26,661 bases of DNA. It comes from JBCCSZ01 sp039199225 (GTDB taxonomy: Bacteria > Bacteroidota > Bacteroidia > Chitinophagales > Saprospiraceae). A model generated the notes under the pieces. The model was not told the origin of the DNA. It worked only from the letters and a program-made list of their open reading frames with translations, and did no database searches. Position 1 is the stretch's first letter. Each line of letters opens with the position of its first letter. The position numbers and the translations under genes are program-made. The stretch covers positions 1 through 26,661 of the forward strand of contig JBCCSZ010000078.1 of the NCBI GenBank assembly GCA_039199225.1. Reading direction: 5' to 3'. This document shows, piece after piece, positions 7,256-15,504 of the stretch.

Positions 7256-8104
7256 TTATCCTTTTAAGACAAGGCCTTTATTGGGCTCGAAGAAGCAGCG
7301 CATATAGTCTGGCACCGGATCCCCTCCCTCGCTTTGGAACTTGACATTCCCATCGTCCATGAAATTGTATTTCCAAAAATGCATCTTGCCTTTGCCGCTG
7401 ATGTAAGACCCAAAGCGCAAGATGTATTCTACTTGCCATCCACCATTGATTCGCAGAATATTAATGTCGTTGCCCCCAATTTCCGGGATGCCAAGGTCGA
7501 TGGTTTCAACGCCCTCGACATTGTAAAACTCATTGGCTAAGGCTGCCATATTGAGCGGCTCCTTGCTGCGGATGGTGATCGCATCCTGGGTATCGTTCCA
7601 CTGAACGTGCTTTTCGATGATCAGGTCGTATTCATCCAAGAGGCGGTTGATTGATTCGCTGGTCGTTTCACTGATGCCTTCTTGGAGAGGTCGCGCCCAA
7701 GCAACATTGCGCTGGAAAATGATCGTCAAGTGATCGATGGACGGATTTGGGTAGGTGTGGATGTTGCACTTGGCAATCGATTTTCCCGTTTCGCTATTGA
7801 CATAAATGGAAGTCAAAATCTCAAAAAACTTTTCAATGGTATTTTGAGGGATGACGATGTTCTGATAGCGCAAATCCTCATTTTTGGCTTCGATTCGAAG
7901 AGCTAAGCGGGCCGCATCCCGGCGAAATTTTCGGGTCAACCGTTTGGGAATCTCACTTTGCACCCGCTTTCTCACGCGTGGTTCTTCTGTGCTGGCCATG
8001 ATGATGTCGTCCAAGCTGCCTTGACCTTGTGCCAAGGGCGGAAACATCAGGCAAAATAGAACACCAGCCACTAGAATATTCGAAAAATATTTGTACTTCT
8101 GCAT
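7256..8104 (-). CDS. Exported protein of unknown function
   Basis: A 282-residue protein with a clear Sec signal peptide (hydrophobic ILVAGVLFCLMF, cleavage likely after AQGQ around residue 28). The mature part starts with a basic, helix-prone stretch (PRVRKRVQSEIPKRLTRKFRRDAARLALRIE), continues with an alpha/beta segment of about 150 residues, and ends with a region rich in G, W and aromatic residues (GGWQVEYILRFGSYISGKGKMHFWKYNF). I do not recognise the family. It has no T9SS sorting tail and no lipobox, so a periplasmic location is most likely. The outer-membrane protein gene upstream on the same strand is 215 bases away, so shared transcription is possible but not shown. A strong terminator follows its stop. 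Confidence 0.7.
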   Translation of the reverse strand: MQKYKYFSNILVAGVLFCLMFPPLAQGQGSLDDIIMASTEEPRVRKRVQSEIPKRLTRKFRRDAARLALRIEAKNEDLRYQNIVIPQNTIEKFFEILTSIYVNSETGKSIAKCNIHTYPNPSIDHLTIIFQRNVAWARPLQEGISETTSESINRLLDEYDLIIEKHVQWNDTQDAITIRSKEPLNMAALANEFYNVEGVETIDLGIPEIGGNDINILRINGGWQVEYILRFGSYISGKGKMHFWKYNFMDDGNVKFQSEGGDPVPDYMRCFFEPNKGLVLKG

Positions 8105-8183
8105 AAATCTGCCATTGAGTTGTGATACAATCTATCATTTTAACCGCTCTTCTGACATTACAGAAAAACGAGAATTGTGACAT

Positions 8184-8203
8184 CCTTAAAAATAATTTTA
8201 AGG
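8184..8203. repeat. AT-rich dyad CCTTAAAA/TTTTAAGG
   Basis: A perfect 8-bp inverted repeat (8184-8191 and 8196-8203) with a 4-base loop ATAA, in the spacer between the outer-membrane protein gene and the unknown exported protein gene. It sits 80 bases before the latter's start. It may be an operator or a weak terminator; neither strand shows a following T-run. Confidence 0.3.
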
Positions 8204-8246
8204 TGGATTGACACATGAAATGGTTATGCTGATTGTTGTAAACGTG

Positions 8247-8264
8247 ACAGCCGATTTTGGCTGT
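8247..8264 (-). terminator. Small hairpin downstream of the outer-membrane protein gene
   Basis: ACAGCC (8247-8252) and GGCTGT (8259-8264) with a 6-base loop, about 55 bases past the stop at 8320. The T-run (TTTT) follows only on the plus strand, so it is a weak terminator candidate for the minus gene. Confidence 0.3.
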
Positions 8265-8319
8265 TTTGATAAGGTATAGATTTGCTTGTAACAGTTTTTA
8301 ACTGCTTTGGTGCCAACTG

Positions 8320-9765
8320 TTAAAATTCGTAGCATTTGACACTCTTACCTCTCCTTCTGGATCCGCCGCCGCCACCCCAGCCGATTTGGAATGGGTTGAC
8401 GCGCAATGCCATGTAAAAATCGGTACCGGTCCACCTTGATTCTCCAAGAATACTGCCAATGTTGTCGGAGCCGATGGTGAGAAAAGCCAATCGCACGGCA
8501 AATCCATAGTGTAATTTTTGCCAGTTGTACAGGCTGATCGGGACAAATGCAGAGACCCATCGATGTTCAAATCGCGGTGTGATGGCCAACAAGTTGCCTC
8601 GGCGAATGCTGTTCTTGAAGCCAGGTAAACGCTGTATTAGAGTACCATTAACATAGAAGTTTTTCCGAAAATTGTAATCTGCCTGCAAGCTGATGGCGGC
8701 TGGGAGCCAGACATTAAAACTGCTACCGGCCAAGGATTGGTCGACAGCTCCCAAGACATCGTTGTTGAACTGGTCAATGACTTCTTCTCTGGTCTCTAAG
8801 TCTTCGTAGTCTTCGGATCGCAAGATGATGGGATTGGCTATTTGGAATCGGTGCAGCTCAGCCTGTTCCCGTAGTTTGACCCGACCGAAATCAATTAAAG
8901 ATAAGCCCAGCTTGAGTTCATAGCCGTCTTCCGTTTCAAAGAAGGTTTTGGTAACACCCAAATCGATAGCTACGCCGCCACCATTTTGCTTGATTTGAAT
9001 ATCGTCCGCCCCGTTATTGGTCGTAGTAATGCCCAGCGTGAAATTGACATCGGAAATAGCGACAGAGTCACCGACAAACTGCGTTAAATTTGTTCTCTCG
9101 TTATTGTTGAAGGTAAAGGCTTCGTAGCCTCTCAGGAATTTGAGGTTGATGCCAAAGCCCAATTGTCCGTCGGGAGTGGGTAGGGAAAAGGCGTAATTCA
9201 GCCCTAATTCCACCCATGTCATACCAGCCACGTCAAAGGCTGGCACATCGATGGGGTCCCCGAAGGCAGTTCGGTCAAATTCTGGAAATCCCAGCTGCCA
9301 GGGAATGTTCTGGCTACTCAGGCCGACCCGGAGGTTGGTAAACAGTCCGATAGCGTGACCATTGCCTACTTTGGCCATAAAAGACGGTCCTGTAACGAAG
9401 GTAGAAGAGCTGACAAACTTCCTACGCTCGTTGTCGAAATAGTCAAAAATGATCATGCTGGAATTGATCTCAGAAGGATCGGTAAATTGACTAGCGGCGT
9501 AAATATTGTCGGTGTTGCGAAGAATTTCAGACAACTTGGTATCCTGAAAATATCCGTAGTTGGTTTCTGTAAAATGCCCTACTGCGACGAGGTTGACATC
9601 CCACTTGAGAGGATAGCTTAGGGTATTGGCGGGGTTGGCTGTTGCCGCATTGATGCCGGCATAGCGTTCGGTTCTTAGTCCCAATTGTTCTTGGGCTTGG
9701 CTGGGTGCTAGGAATACAAGCAGCAGCAATAAGCTCAGGCTTGTACAATACATTTTTTTGCTCAT
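8320..9765 (-). CDS. Outer-membrane barrel protein (DUF5723-like)
   Basis: A 481-residue protein from the ATG at 9765. A signal peptide (SLLLLLVFLAPSQAQ) is followed by the motif GLRTERYAGINAATANPANTL, typical of Bacteroidota outer-membrane proteins that start with a small hatch-like segment and then form a barrel. Many later segments look like amphipathic barrel strands (FVTGPSFMAKVGNGHAIGLFTNLRVG, VELGLNYAFSLP, LGFGINLKFLRGYEAF, FYVNGTLIQRLPGF, YGFAVRLAFLTIG). The C-terminal tail GGGGGSRRRGKSVKCYEF is glycine- and arginine-rich and does not form a usual last strand. An upstream start at 9792 is in frame but adds nine residues before the signal peptide, so 9765 is preferred. The function is unknown; I place it in the DUF5723-like group by look only. 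Confidence 0.75.
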   Translation of the reverse strand: MSKKMYCTSLSLLLLLVFLAPSQAQEQLGLRTERYAGINAATANPANTLSYPLKWDVNLVAVGHFTETNYGYFQDTKLSEILRNTDNIYAASQFTDPSEINSSMIIFDYFDNERRKFVSSSTFVTGPSFMAKVGNGHAIGLFTNLRVGLSSQNIPWQLGFPEFDRTAFGDPIDVPAFDVAGMTWVELGLNYAFSLPTPDGQLGFGINLKFLRGYEAFTFNNNERTNLTQFVGDSVAISDVNFTLGITTTNNGADDIQIKQNGGGVAIDLGVTKTFFETEDGYELKLGLSLIDFGRVKLREQAELHRFQIANPIILRSEDYEDLETREEVIDQFNNDVLGAVDQSLAGSSFNVWLPAAISLQADYNFRKNFYVNGTLIQRLPGFKNSIRRGNLLAITPRFEHRWVSAFVPISLYNWQKLHYGFAVRLAFLTIGSDNIGSILGESRWTGTDFYMALRVNPFQIGWGGGGGSRRRGKSVKCYEF

Positions 9766-10166
9766 AATATAGACACGCTTTATATCCGTCAAAAGAGAAT
9801 TGGTAACGAGTTTAAACAGGGGATGTTGTTCCGAAGAAGCATATAGATTCCCTCAAAAAATTATGCCTGTTTTAATTGTAAAGTAAACGTGTGAATGGGC
9901 AGTATATTTACAGAAGTTGCAATTTCATCAAACGAAAGCGTTCAGTTCAAATATTTGTCCATCGCACATCACAACTGGAACGATCCCAGCTTATCAGTGC
10001 TACATGAAATGACCTGTACGATCAGTTGTTTGATAAATAAAAAGAATAAGGTTTCTTCGAGATGTATAAATTGTATAGAAGTATACAAATGAGCTTTGGT
10101 AACTTACTCCATAAACGTCTAAATACTGTTCCTATTACATCAACTGTTCATTCATGGGCTATTTTT
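9766..10166. other. Non-coding interval
   Basis: About 400 bases without a supported gene. The right end abuts the kinase stop (TAA within a run of T and A). One dyad, TTGTATA/TATACAA (10071-10077 and 10082-10088, loop GAAG), is visible. A 65-codon frame at 9895 on the plus strand has no family likeness and is not called. Confidence 0.55.
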
Positions 10167-10538
10167 TTAAAAAAGAGGAGCGATGAGGCGGTAAATCTTT
10201 GGTAGAAAAATGATACAGCCCACCAGCGCACTACTGATAGCTACCAGCAATACAGCACCTGCTGCAGCGTCTTTTGTCTTGCCCGCCAGTGGATGTATGT
10301 CAGGAGAAACCAAATCCGTCAGGTATTCAATAGAAGTATTAAAAGCTTCGGCACTGAATACAAAGCCTATGCAGAGCAGCAGAATGCACCATTCGGTAAT
10401 GCTTACTTCAAAGAAAAATCCGCCCAACACTACGATGATGGTAGCGACAAGGTGAACCTTGGCATTTGGCTGGGTTTTAATCAAATCCCGAATACCGTCG
10501 AATGCATACTTAAAAGTCTTGAATCGCTGACTCAGCAT
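10167..10538 (-). CDS. dgkA: Diacylglycerol/undecaprenol kinase family membrane protein
   Basis: An integral inner-membrane kinase that phosphorylates a lipid alcohol with ATP; by family, diacylglycerol (Gram-negative DgkA) or undecaprenol. The 123-residue form from the ATG at 10538 fits the family length. Features: amphipathic RFKTFKYAFDGI at 5-16, three membrane helices (about 27-43, 49-62 and 95-114), and the catalytic stretch EAFNTSIEYLTDLV with Glu64, Asn67 and Glu71 matching E. coli Glu69, Asn72 and Glu76, followed by LAGKTKDAAAGAVLL. An earlier start at 10571 exists but only adds residues before the amphipathic helix. It overlaps the end of the EEP gene by 29 bases, so the two are probably translated together. 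The N-terminal region resembles the shorter Gram-positive undecaprenol kinase form. Confidence 0.9.
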   Translation of the reverse strand: MLSQRFKTFKYAFDGIRDLIKTQPNAKVHLVATIIVVLGGFFFEVSITEWCILLLCIGFVFSAEAFNTSIEYLTDLVSPDIHPLAGKTKDAAAGAVLLVAISSALVGCIIFLPKIYRLIAPLF

Positions 10539-11484
10539 GTATGTGTTTGGTGTTGTATTGATAGGTACCACTGATACCTAAATGATTGCTGAATTCTGTG
10601 CGTACGTCCTGAAAACCTACGCATTTGAAGTGGTCCGAGTATAGAATGTAATCAACAGGATTTTGAAACAGGCTTTCCAAGCTCGATTGAGAGCTGTGGC
10701 GGCTGTCGTGCAGATAAGCTTCGTCTTTCAGCTTTTGAATTTCAGCCCACCAGGGAGGAGCATTTAAGTCACCCATAGCGACGACCGGTCCGTTGATGGA
10801 TTGGATGTATCCAATGACACGCGCCAATTGGGCCTTCATTTTTTCGAAGGCGGTGCTGTACAAAGGTGGGGTCGTGTGGGTACTGATGAAATAGATGTCC
10901 CGATCAAAATTAGTCGGACGAATGCTGCCTACGATGTTTGGTATTCTATCGAATTGGAAAGTATCGATGTTCCTAAACTTGTATTTCGAAAAAATCGCCA
11001 AGCCGTAGGGGTCCAGACGTGTTACAATCTTGGAGTGTGGATATTCCTCTGCCAGCAATTCCTGCAAAACGTGATCCCAGTCGGGTGTCACTTCCTGGAT
11101 GGAGATAACATCGGCCTTTGATCGCAGGATGGTCTGAATGGTGTTGTCGTAATCGTCTCCGGAATTGGAAATGTTGAAATGGGCGAATTTCAATACAGCA
11201 TTGCTTGTCTGGACCGGAAATTTTAGGTCGGTATTGGAAGCATACTTTAGAAACAGGCAAAGTCCTGCGCAGCAAATCATGCTGGTGAACATCAAGCGAG
11301 ATTGCCCCATCACCAGAAAAAACATACTCAAAAACAAATAGCCGATCATGATTTTTACGGCAAATCCAGCTCCGATCTTGAATAGATAATAATTGGGGGT
11401 AAAAATACAAACGAGGGCACCCAAAATAATGAGCGCACTCAGCGTCAAGCGGATTAGGGGATAATCGAGCAGTTTGCTAATCAT
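10510..11484 (-). CDS. Membrane-anchored endonuclease/exonuclease/phosphatase (EEP) family protein
   Basis: A 324-residue protein. Three hydrophobic segments (about 12-28, 40-60 and 64-80) anchor it in the inner membrane, and an EEP hydrolase domain follows from about residue 97. Catalytic motifs are in order: IQEV with Glu131 (metal ligand), STHTTPP with His203, GDLNAPPW with Asp239 and Asn241, VDYIL with Asp278, and SNHLGI with His301. The last motif is normally SDH; here Asn300 replaces the Asp. It likely cleaves a phosphodiester or phosphoester on the outer face of the membrane, with nucleic acid, lipid or sugar phosphates all possible. It overlaps the lipid kinase gene by 29 bases, a hint towards lipid phosphate chemistry, but that is inference only. 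Confidence 0.85.
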   Translation of the reverse strand: MISKLLDYPLIRLTLSALIILGALVCIFTPNYYLFKIGAGFAVKIMIGYLFLSMFFLVMGQSRLMFTSMICCAGLCLFLKYASNTDLKFPVQTSNAVLKFAHFNISNSGDDYDNTIQTILRSKADVISIQEVTPDWDHVLQELLAEEYPHSKIVTRLDPYGLAIFSKYKFRNIDTFQFDRIPNIVGSIRPTNFDRDIYFISTHTTPPLYSTAFEKMKAQLARVIGYIQSINGPVVAMGDLNAPPWWAEIQKLKDEAYLHDSRHSSQSSLESLFQNPVDYILYSDHFKCVGFQDVRTEFSNHLGISGTYQYNTKHIHAESAIQDF

Positions 11485-11594
11485 AAGACATACATATCAA
11501 TCACGACAATCTGCGATCAGGTCCCGCGAAGTTAAGAATTAATTTATTTTTTATATAAGTAAGGGGCTAGTAATATTTGGACTCATTAGTGGTA

Positions 11595-11633
11595 GCTCAT
11601 CAAGCTGATCCCTCAACGGTCAGCTTGATGAGC
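11595..11633 (-). terminator. Intrinsic hairpin after the phosphohexomutase gene
   Basis: GCTCATCAAGCTGA (11595-11608) and TCAGCTTGATGAGC (11620-11633) form a perfect 14-bp stem with an 11-base loop, 21 bases past the stop at 11655. No T-run follows on the minus strand, as with several Bacteroidota terminators here. Confidence 0.75.
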
Positions 11634-11654
11634 AATTGTAAGGGTAATTTTTCG

Positions 11655-13061
11655 TTAGGCTGTGACACCCAGGACCGTATCTTTTGTTGCATCCAAAATG
11701 GCGCGCACGCGCTCAGGGCTTGGCGCTTGTGCGTATACCCGTAACACAGGCTCTGTACCCGATGGGCGAATCATCATCCATTCATCATCGCTCAGGAAGT
11801 ACTTAAAGCCGTCAATGGTTTCTGTTCGCTGTACTTTATAGGGACCGAAGCTGTCGAACTGGTTGTTCTTACACGCCTCAACAATCGACTGCTTTTGAGC
11901 CTCCTTGATGTGGAGATCGTCCCGGTCGGATGAAAATGCACCAACCAGATCGTAAACTTCCTGGATCAACTCCTTGAGGCTCTTACCCGTCTTAGCCATA
12001 AACTCAAGGATCATCAAACCGACCCAGATGCCATCGCGCTCCGGAATATGCCCTTTGACCGCCAGACCGCCGGACTCTTCTCCGCCGACCAGCACATCTT
12101 CCTGGGTCATAATCTCTGCGATGTACTTAAAACCAATCTTTGTAACCTCGCATTCCAAACCGAACATTTCGGCCATCTTCTTCATCTTGTCCGTTACAGA
12201 GAAAGTAATGACCACCTTACCAGTTTGCTTTTTGTATTTGTACATGTACAACAACAACAGCAGTAACAAATGGTGAGAATCTACGAAATTGCCATCTGCA
12301 TCGTACATTCCAATACGGTCGGCATCGCCATCATTGGCTATCCCCAACGCGATGGTCTCATCGCTTTTTATAAGGTTGGACAACTCCTGTAAGTTTCGGT
12401 GAATGGGCTCAGGAGCCTGTCCTTTGAAGCCTGGGTTGTCATCACAGTGGAGCATAAGGGCCTCTGGAAATAGAATTTTCATGGCGTTCATACCTGCACC
12501 ATACATAGCATCGTAAGCCATTTTGACACCAGAGCTGTGGATGGTTTCCAGATCAAAACTACTCTTTACATGCTCTAGGTAGATTTCTTCCAGATTGATG
12601 TAGTTGAGTAAGCCATCGTCAAACATCTCCTCAAGGCTGGGCAGCGTCAAACTGCTGCTGTCCGGAACCAACTCTTCCACGGCTGCAATATCTCTTGGAA
12701 TGGTAGGTCCGCCAAATTTGGACTTGAGCTTGTAACCATTGTAAGAGGGTGGATTGTGGCTGGCTGTAATGACCACACCGAGGTCGGATTTTGTCTTGAC
12801 AACACCCAATGAAACCATCGGGGTGCTAACAAAGCCTTTGGCCAGATTGACCTTGATGCCAAAGGAGCCTAGGACGCGGGCGGTAGTTTCTGCAAACATC
12901 TGTCCTCCAAATCTGCAATCATGGCCAATGACGGCTTTGGTCATCTCGTTTTTCTTCATCCAATGGGCGGTACCTTCCGCTACACGGATGACGTTGTCGA
13001 CGGTGTATTCTTTGGCGATAATTGCACGCCAGCCATCAGTTCCGAATTTGATTTTAGTCAT
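11655..13061 (-). CDS. Phosphoglucomutase/phosphomannomutase family enzyme
   Basis: An alpha-D-phosphohexomutase that shifts a phosphate between C1 and C6 of a hexose, via a phosphoserine. The 468-residue form starts at the ATG at 13061 (MTKIKFGTDGWRAIIA), the usual family start; an upstream in-frame ATG at 13166 would add 35 residues without likeness and would run over the promoter. Motifs: TASHNPP at 99-105 with phosphoserine Ser101, DGDADR at 244-249 for the metal, GEESGG at 327-332 for sugar binding and RPSGTEP at 432-438 for the phosphate. It resembles the bacterial phosphoglucomutases of about 470 residues; glucose against mannose preference cannot be read. It is divergent from the methyltransferase gene and followed by a strong hairpin. 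Confidence 0.92.
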   Translation of the reverse strand: MTKIKFGTDGWRAIIAKEYTVDNVIRVAEGTAHWMKKNEMTKAVIGHDCRFGGQMFAETTARVLGSFGIKVNLAKGFVSTPMVSLGVVKTKSDLGVVITASHNPPSYNGYKLKSKFGGPTIPRDIAAVEELVPDSSSLTLPSLEEMFDDGLLNYINLEEIYLEHVKSSFDLETIHSSGVKMAYDAMYGAGMNAMKILFPEALMLHCDDNPGFKGQAPEPIHRNLQELSNLIKSDETIALGIANDGDADRIGMYDADGNFVDSHHLLLLLLLYMYKYKKQTGKVVITFSVTDKMKKMAEMFGLECEVTKIGFKYIAEIMTQEDVLVGGEESGGLAVKGHIPERDGIWVGLMILEFMAKTGKSLKELIQEVYDLVGAFSSDRDDLHIKEAQKQSIVEACKNNQFDSFGPYKVQRTETIDGFKYFLSDDEWMMIRPSGTEPVLRVYAQAPSPERVRAILDATKDTVLGVTA

Positions 13062-13127
13062 AATTACATGATAGTTTGAGGATAATGTGAATAGATGCAA
13101 GAGCAGGGAATTTGCTCCTTGATCGTC

Positions 13128-13135
13128 CAAAAGTA
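13128..13135 (-). promoter_or_regulatory. Bacteroidota -7 promoter element of the phosphohexomutase gene
   Basis: On the minus strand TACTTTTG matches TAnnTTTG. It gives a leader of about 60 bases to the ATG at 13061. No good -33 element is seen. Its position inside the longer form of the gene is further reason to choose the shorter start. Confidence 0.5.
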
Positions 13136-13240
13136 AAAAAATGATGGTAGATTTTGAAGCCTTCATTGGTCAAAATCTGGCACAGCTAGCGATAGTGCTG
13201 GATCGCGGCCATTCTTTACGAAAAAATAACAGGAAGGTTA

Positions 13241-13248
13241 TATCTTTG
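13241..13248 (+). promoter_or_regulatory. Bacteroidota -7 promoter element of the pcm gene
   Basis: TATCTTTG matches TAnnTTTG. A TTTA at 13215-13218, 22 bases upstream, may serve as a -33 element. It predicts a leader of about 25 bases before the ATG at 13278. Confidence 0.65.
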
Positions 13249-13277
13249 AGTCTTTACACATCCTCTCAAACAAGCAT

Positions 13278-13949
13278 ATGTCCAATAGTCAGCAAGATAC
13301 TTATCGTCACAAGGGATTGCGGCGTCGGTTGGTGGCGAGCATTCGCTCCAAAGGAATACGAGACGAGGCTGTTCTGGCGGCGGTAGGCGCATTGCCCAGG
13401 CATTTGTTTTTGGACAAAGCATTCGAGGAATGGGCCTACCAAGACAAACCTTTTCCAATTGGCAACAAGCAAACCATCTCTCAGCCTTTCACTGTTGCCT
13501 ATCAAACGACTTTACTCAAAATCAAGAAACGCGAAAAAGTTTTAGAGATTGGAACCGGCTCTGGCTACCAAGCTGCCATCTTGGCTCTTCTGGGCGCCAG
13601 GGTGTATACCATAGAGCGCCAGCAGGTCCTCTACCAGCGGACCCGCGAGCTGCTATCCACACTAGGCTTCAATGGCATCCGAACTTTCTACAGAGATGGC
13701 ATGAAAGGCTTGGCAGAGTTTGCGCCCTTCGACAAAATTCTGGTGACAGCAGGAGCCACCGAAATTCCTGAAGAACTCACCCAGCAGTTGGCTGTTGGCG
13801 GTTACTTGGTTATTCCAGTGGGAGAGGGCAAGTACCAAAAGATGATTCGAATGACCCGCCTGTCCGATACCAAATTTGAACAGAAGGTCTTCGATACTTT
13901 TTCCTTTGTTCCACTGCTCAAGGGGACCAATGATGGGGTGGTCGGATGA
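13278..13949 (+). CDS. pcm: Protein-L-isoaspartate O-methyltransferase
   Basis: Protein repair enzyme that methylates L-isoaspartyl residues arising from asparagine and aspartate damage, using S-adenosylmethionine, so that normal aspartate can reform. The 223 residues match the family length. Hallmarks: AYQDKPFPIGNKQTISQP at 53-70 with the TISQP active loop, the SAM-binding motif LEIGTGSGYQAA at 89-100, VYTIER at about 108-113 (acidic residue for the ribose), FDKILVTAGA at about 151-160, and LAVGGYLVIPVG. It has its own promoter box upstream and is divergent from the phosphohexomutase gene. The convergent lipoprotein gene ends 19 bases past its stop. Confidence 0.95.
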   Translation: MSNSQQDTYRHKGLRRRLVASIRSKGIRDEAVLAAVGALPRHLFLDKAFEEWAYQDKPFPIGNKQTISQPFTVAYQTTLLKIKKREKVLEIGTGSGYQAAILALLGARVYTIERQQVLYQRTRELLSTLGFNGIRTFYRDGMKGLAEFAPFDKILVTAGATEIPEELTQQLAVGGYLVIPVGEGKYQKMIRMTRLSDTKFEQKVFDTFSFVPLLKGTNDGVVG

Positions 13950-13968
13950 TGAACCAATGACCAAGGGC

Positions 13969-14514
13969 TTATTTTATGGTTCGCCCTTTGGCTCGTCTGG
14001 ATTTGACAGAAACCTTTTTGACGCGCTTTAGATCCACCATAAGGCTGGCGTATGCACTGCTCGAAGGCGTATAATACTTGCGGCCATCGTAGGTAACTTC
14101 GCCACCACGGCGTTTCCAGTCGGAGGCAAGCAAGGCATATCGGTTGTTGCTGCGGGGGTTGGGGCCAAACATTAGGAAGCGTTCATCACTGCCCGATTCA
14201 AAACTGACGGCAAATCGGTTGGCCTTTGGACGAAACAGAAGAATGCCAGGCGTTCCTTTGGGAATAACAATCTCTTCGACCTTTTCGCCATTGACAATTT
14301 TGATCTCCCCGGATACAATTTTAGAGTCTCCAGCTCTGGCCTTACGCCTTAAAACAATATCATCTGAAAGATAAAACTGGATGCTTTTAAGGTCCTCATC
14401 ACCCCATCGTTGCTCGTTTTGGAGCCTTTGGGTGAAGGGCGTCAACTTTGGGCTACAGGCTGAAAAGGAGAGGATGGCGACACAGAGAGCGGCAAGATAA
14501 GTCAATTGCTTCAT
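13969..14514 (-). CDS. Small lipoprotein of unknown function
   Basis: A 181-residue protein from the ATG at 14514; an earlier in-frame ATG (14550) would put twelve polar residues before the signal and is less likely. The signal MKQLTYLAALCVAILSFSAC ends in a lipobox with Cys20. The mature part begins SPKLTPFTQRLQNEQRWGDEDLKSIQFYLSDDIVL and continues as mixed beta structure (IKIVNGEKVEEIVIPKGTPGILLF, RFAVSFESGSDERFLMFGP, GGEVTYDGRKYYTP), ending in a strongly basic tail (KRVKKVSVKSRRAKGRTIK). It probably sits in the periplasm, anchored to a membrane. No family name is recognised; the compact beta-rich layout suggests one domain. It is monocistronic by eye, with no clear promoter. Confidence 0.7.
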   Translation of the reverse strand: MKQLTYLAALCVAILSFSACSPKLTPFTQRLQNEQRWGDEDLKSIQFYLSDDIVLRRKARAGDSKIVSGEIKIVNGEKVEEIVIPKGTPGILLFRPKANRFAVSFESGSDERFLMFGPNPRSNNRYALLASDWKRRGGEVTYDGRKYYTPSSSAYASLMVDLKRVKKVSVKSRRAKGRTIK

Positions 14515-14771
14515 GGTGGATAAATGTTTTGATTTTGACACGCTTGGCATAGAATTGGTTTAACGACAACGGGAGAAAACTCCGATTTTTGTTTTTTGGA
14601 TATATACAAATATGCCTCCGATTTGTAGAACAACAAAGCCGATTAACGATTCATTAACCCTTTTGGCTGTCACATTTTTTGATTTAACTTTTCTTTAAAC
14701 TCCCTCTCTCCCCCGCATATTACCATCGACTCCCCTGGACATATACTCTTTTACTACAACTGGATTAAACT

Positions 14772-15473
14772 ATGAGGAAAGAAAGCAGACTCCTTCAAAA
14801 TCCCGCCTTTACACTCGTCTTTTTGCTATTTTTTATGACCAGCATTTCAAAGCTTTCCGCTGAGGTTATTTACGACATTCCACTCAAGGGGGCCGAACAC
14901 CAAATCGGAAATCTATTGGAATGGAGTACCCTTTCGGAAGAGAACAGTGAGCTGTTTGTCATCGAGAAATCCGAGGATGGACTCTCCTACGTCAATATCG
15001 GTGTCATCAATGCAGGTGGTGAAGCCAACGCAGGAGAAGACTACCGATTCTTAGACATCAACGCTAGTGAAAAGCGGGCTTACTACCGTCTGAAGCAAGT
15101 TGATTTTGATGGGACAGCGAGTTTTTCTCAGACGGTTACGGTGACTAAATTACTACAAAACGACTTCATGGTCATTTCCATGAGTAATACAACGACTAAT
15201 AAAATATTTGATGTGAGCATTGATGCCGTTCAAGAAGGGGCGCTTTCCTATGAAGTGAAATCAATGAGGGGTGAAACGATTAAGCAGGGGCAACAAGACT
15301 TGTATTTTGGACTGAATGATTTTTCGTTTGATTTGGAAGATGAACAAGCTGGTATCTACAAAATCTTCTTCACAAAAGGAGAGGAGCAAGAGATGCTGGT
15401 CGTTCAAAAAATCGACGATGAGATCAAGCGCAAAGAGAACGTTGCCAGCAATCTGCCGACGAAGGGTGGTTGA
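14772..15473 (+). CDS. Small exported protein with Bacteroidota surface-type domains
   Basis: A 233-residue protein with a signal peptide (hydrophobic AFTLVFLLFFMTSISKLSA). Residues about 45-125 (IGNLLEWSTLSEENSELFVIEKSEDG, then AYYRLKQVDFDGTASFSQTV) match the fibronectin-like domain normally found just before T9SS tails. Residues about 130-210 have the strand rhythm of a sorting domain (LSYEVKSMRGETIKQG, AGIYKIFFTKGEEQEMLVVQK) but lack the usual PNP entry motif, and an extra hydrophilic tail of some 18 residues follows (DDEIKRKENVASNLPTKGG). It may therefore be a degenerate or modified T9SS substrate, or stay in the periplasm. There is no clear promoter in the 257-base upstream spacer; a terminator hairpin follows about 30 bases past the stop. 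Confidence 0.7.
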   Translation: MRKESRLLQNPAFTLVFLLFFMTSISKLSAEVIYDIPLKGAEHQIGNLLEWSTLSEENSELFVIEKSEDGLSYVNIGVINAGGEANAGEDYRFLDINASEKRAYYRLKQVDFDGTASFSQTVTVTKLLQNDFMVISMSNTTTNKIFDVSIDAVQEGALSYEVKSMRGETIKQGQQDLYFGLNDFSFDLEDEQAGIYKIFFTKGEEQEMLVVQKIDDEIKRKENVASNLPTKGG

Positions 15474-15504
15474 TTTCACAAATCCTACACGCTGAACTGT
15501 TTAT

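Noticed and set aside
9895..10092. Plus-strand frame of 65 codons in the interval after the outer-membrane protein gene
   Set aside because: No family likeness, no promoter or terminator, and odd composition rich in Cys, Ser and Ile.
13062..13166. Upstream extension of the phosphohexomutase by 35 residues
   Set aside because: The added residues have no family likeness and cover the likely promoter; the family start motif begins at 13061.
13961..13991. Hairpin CCAAGGGC/GCCCTTTGG between the pcm and lipoprotein gene ends
   Set aside because: It has a bulge, no T-run, and its right arm lies inside the coding end of the lipoprotein gene; not called as a terminator.
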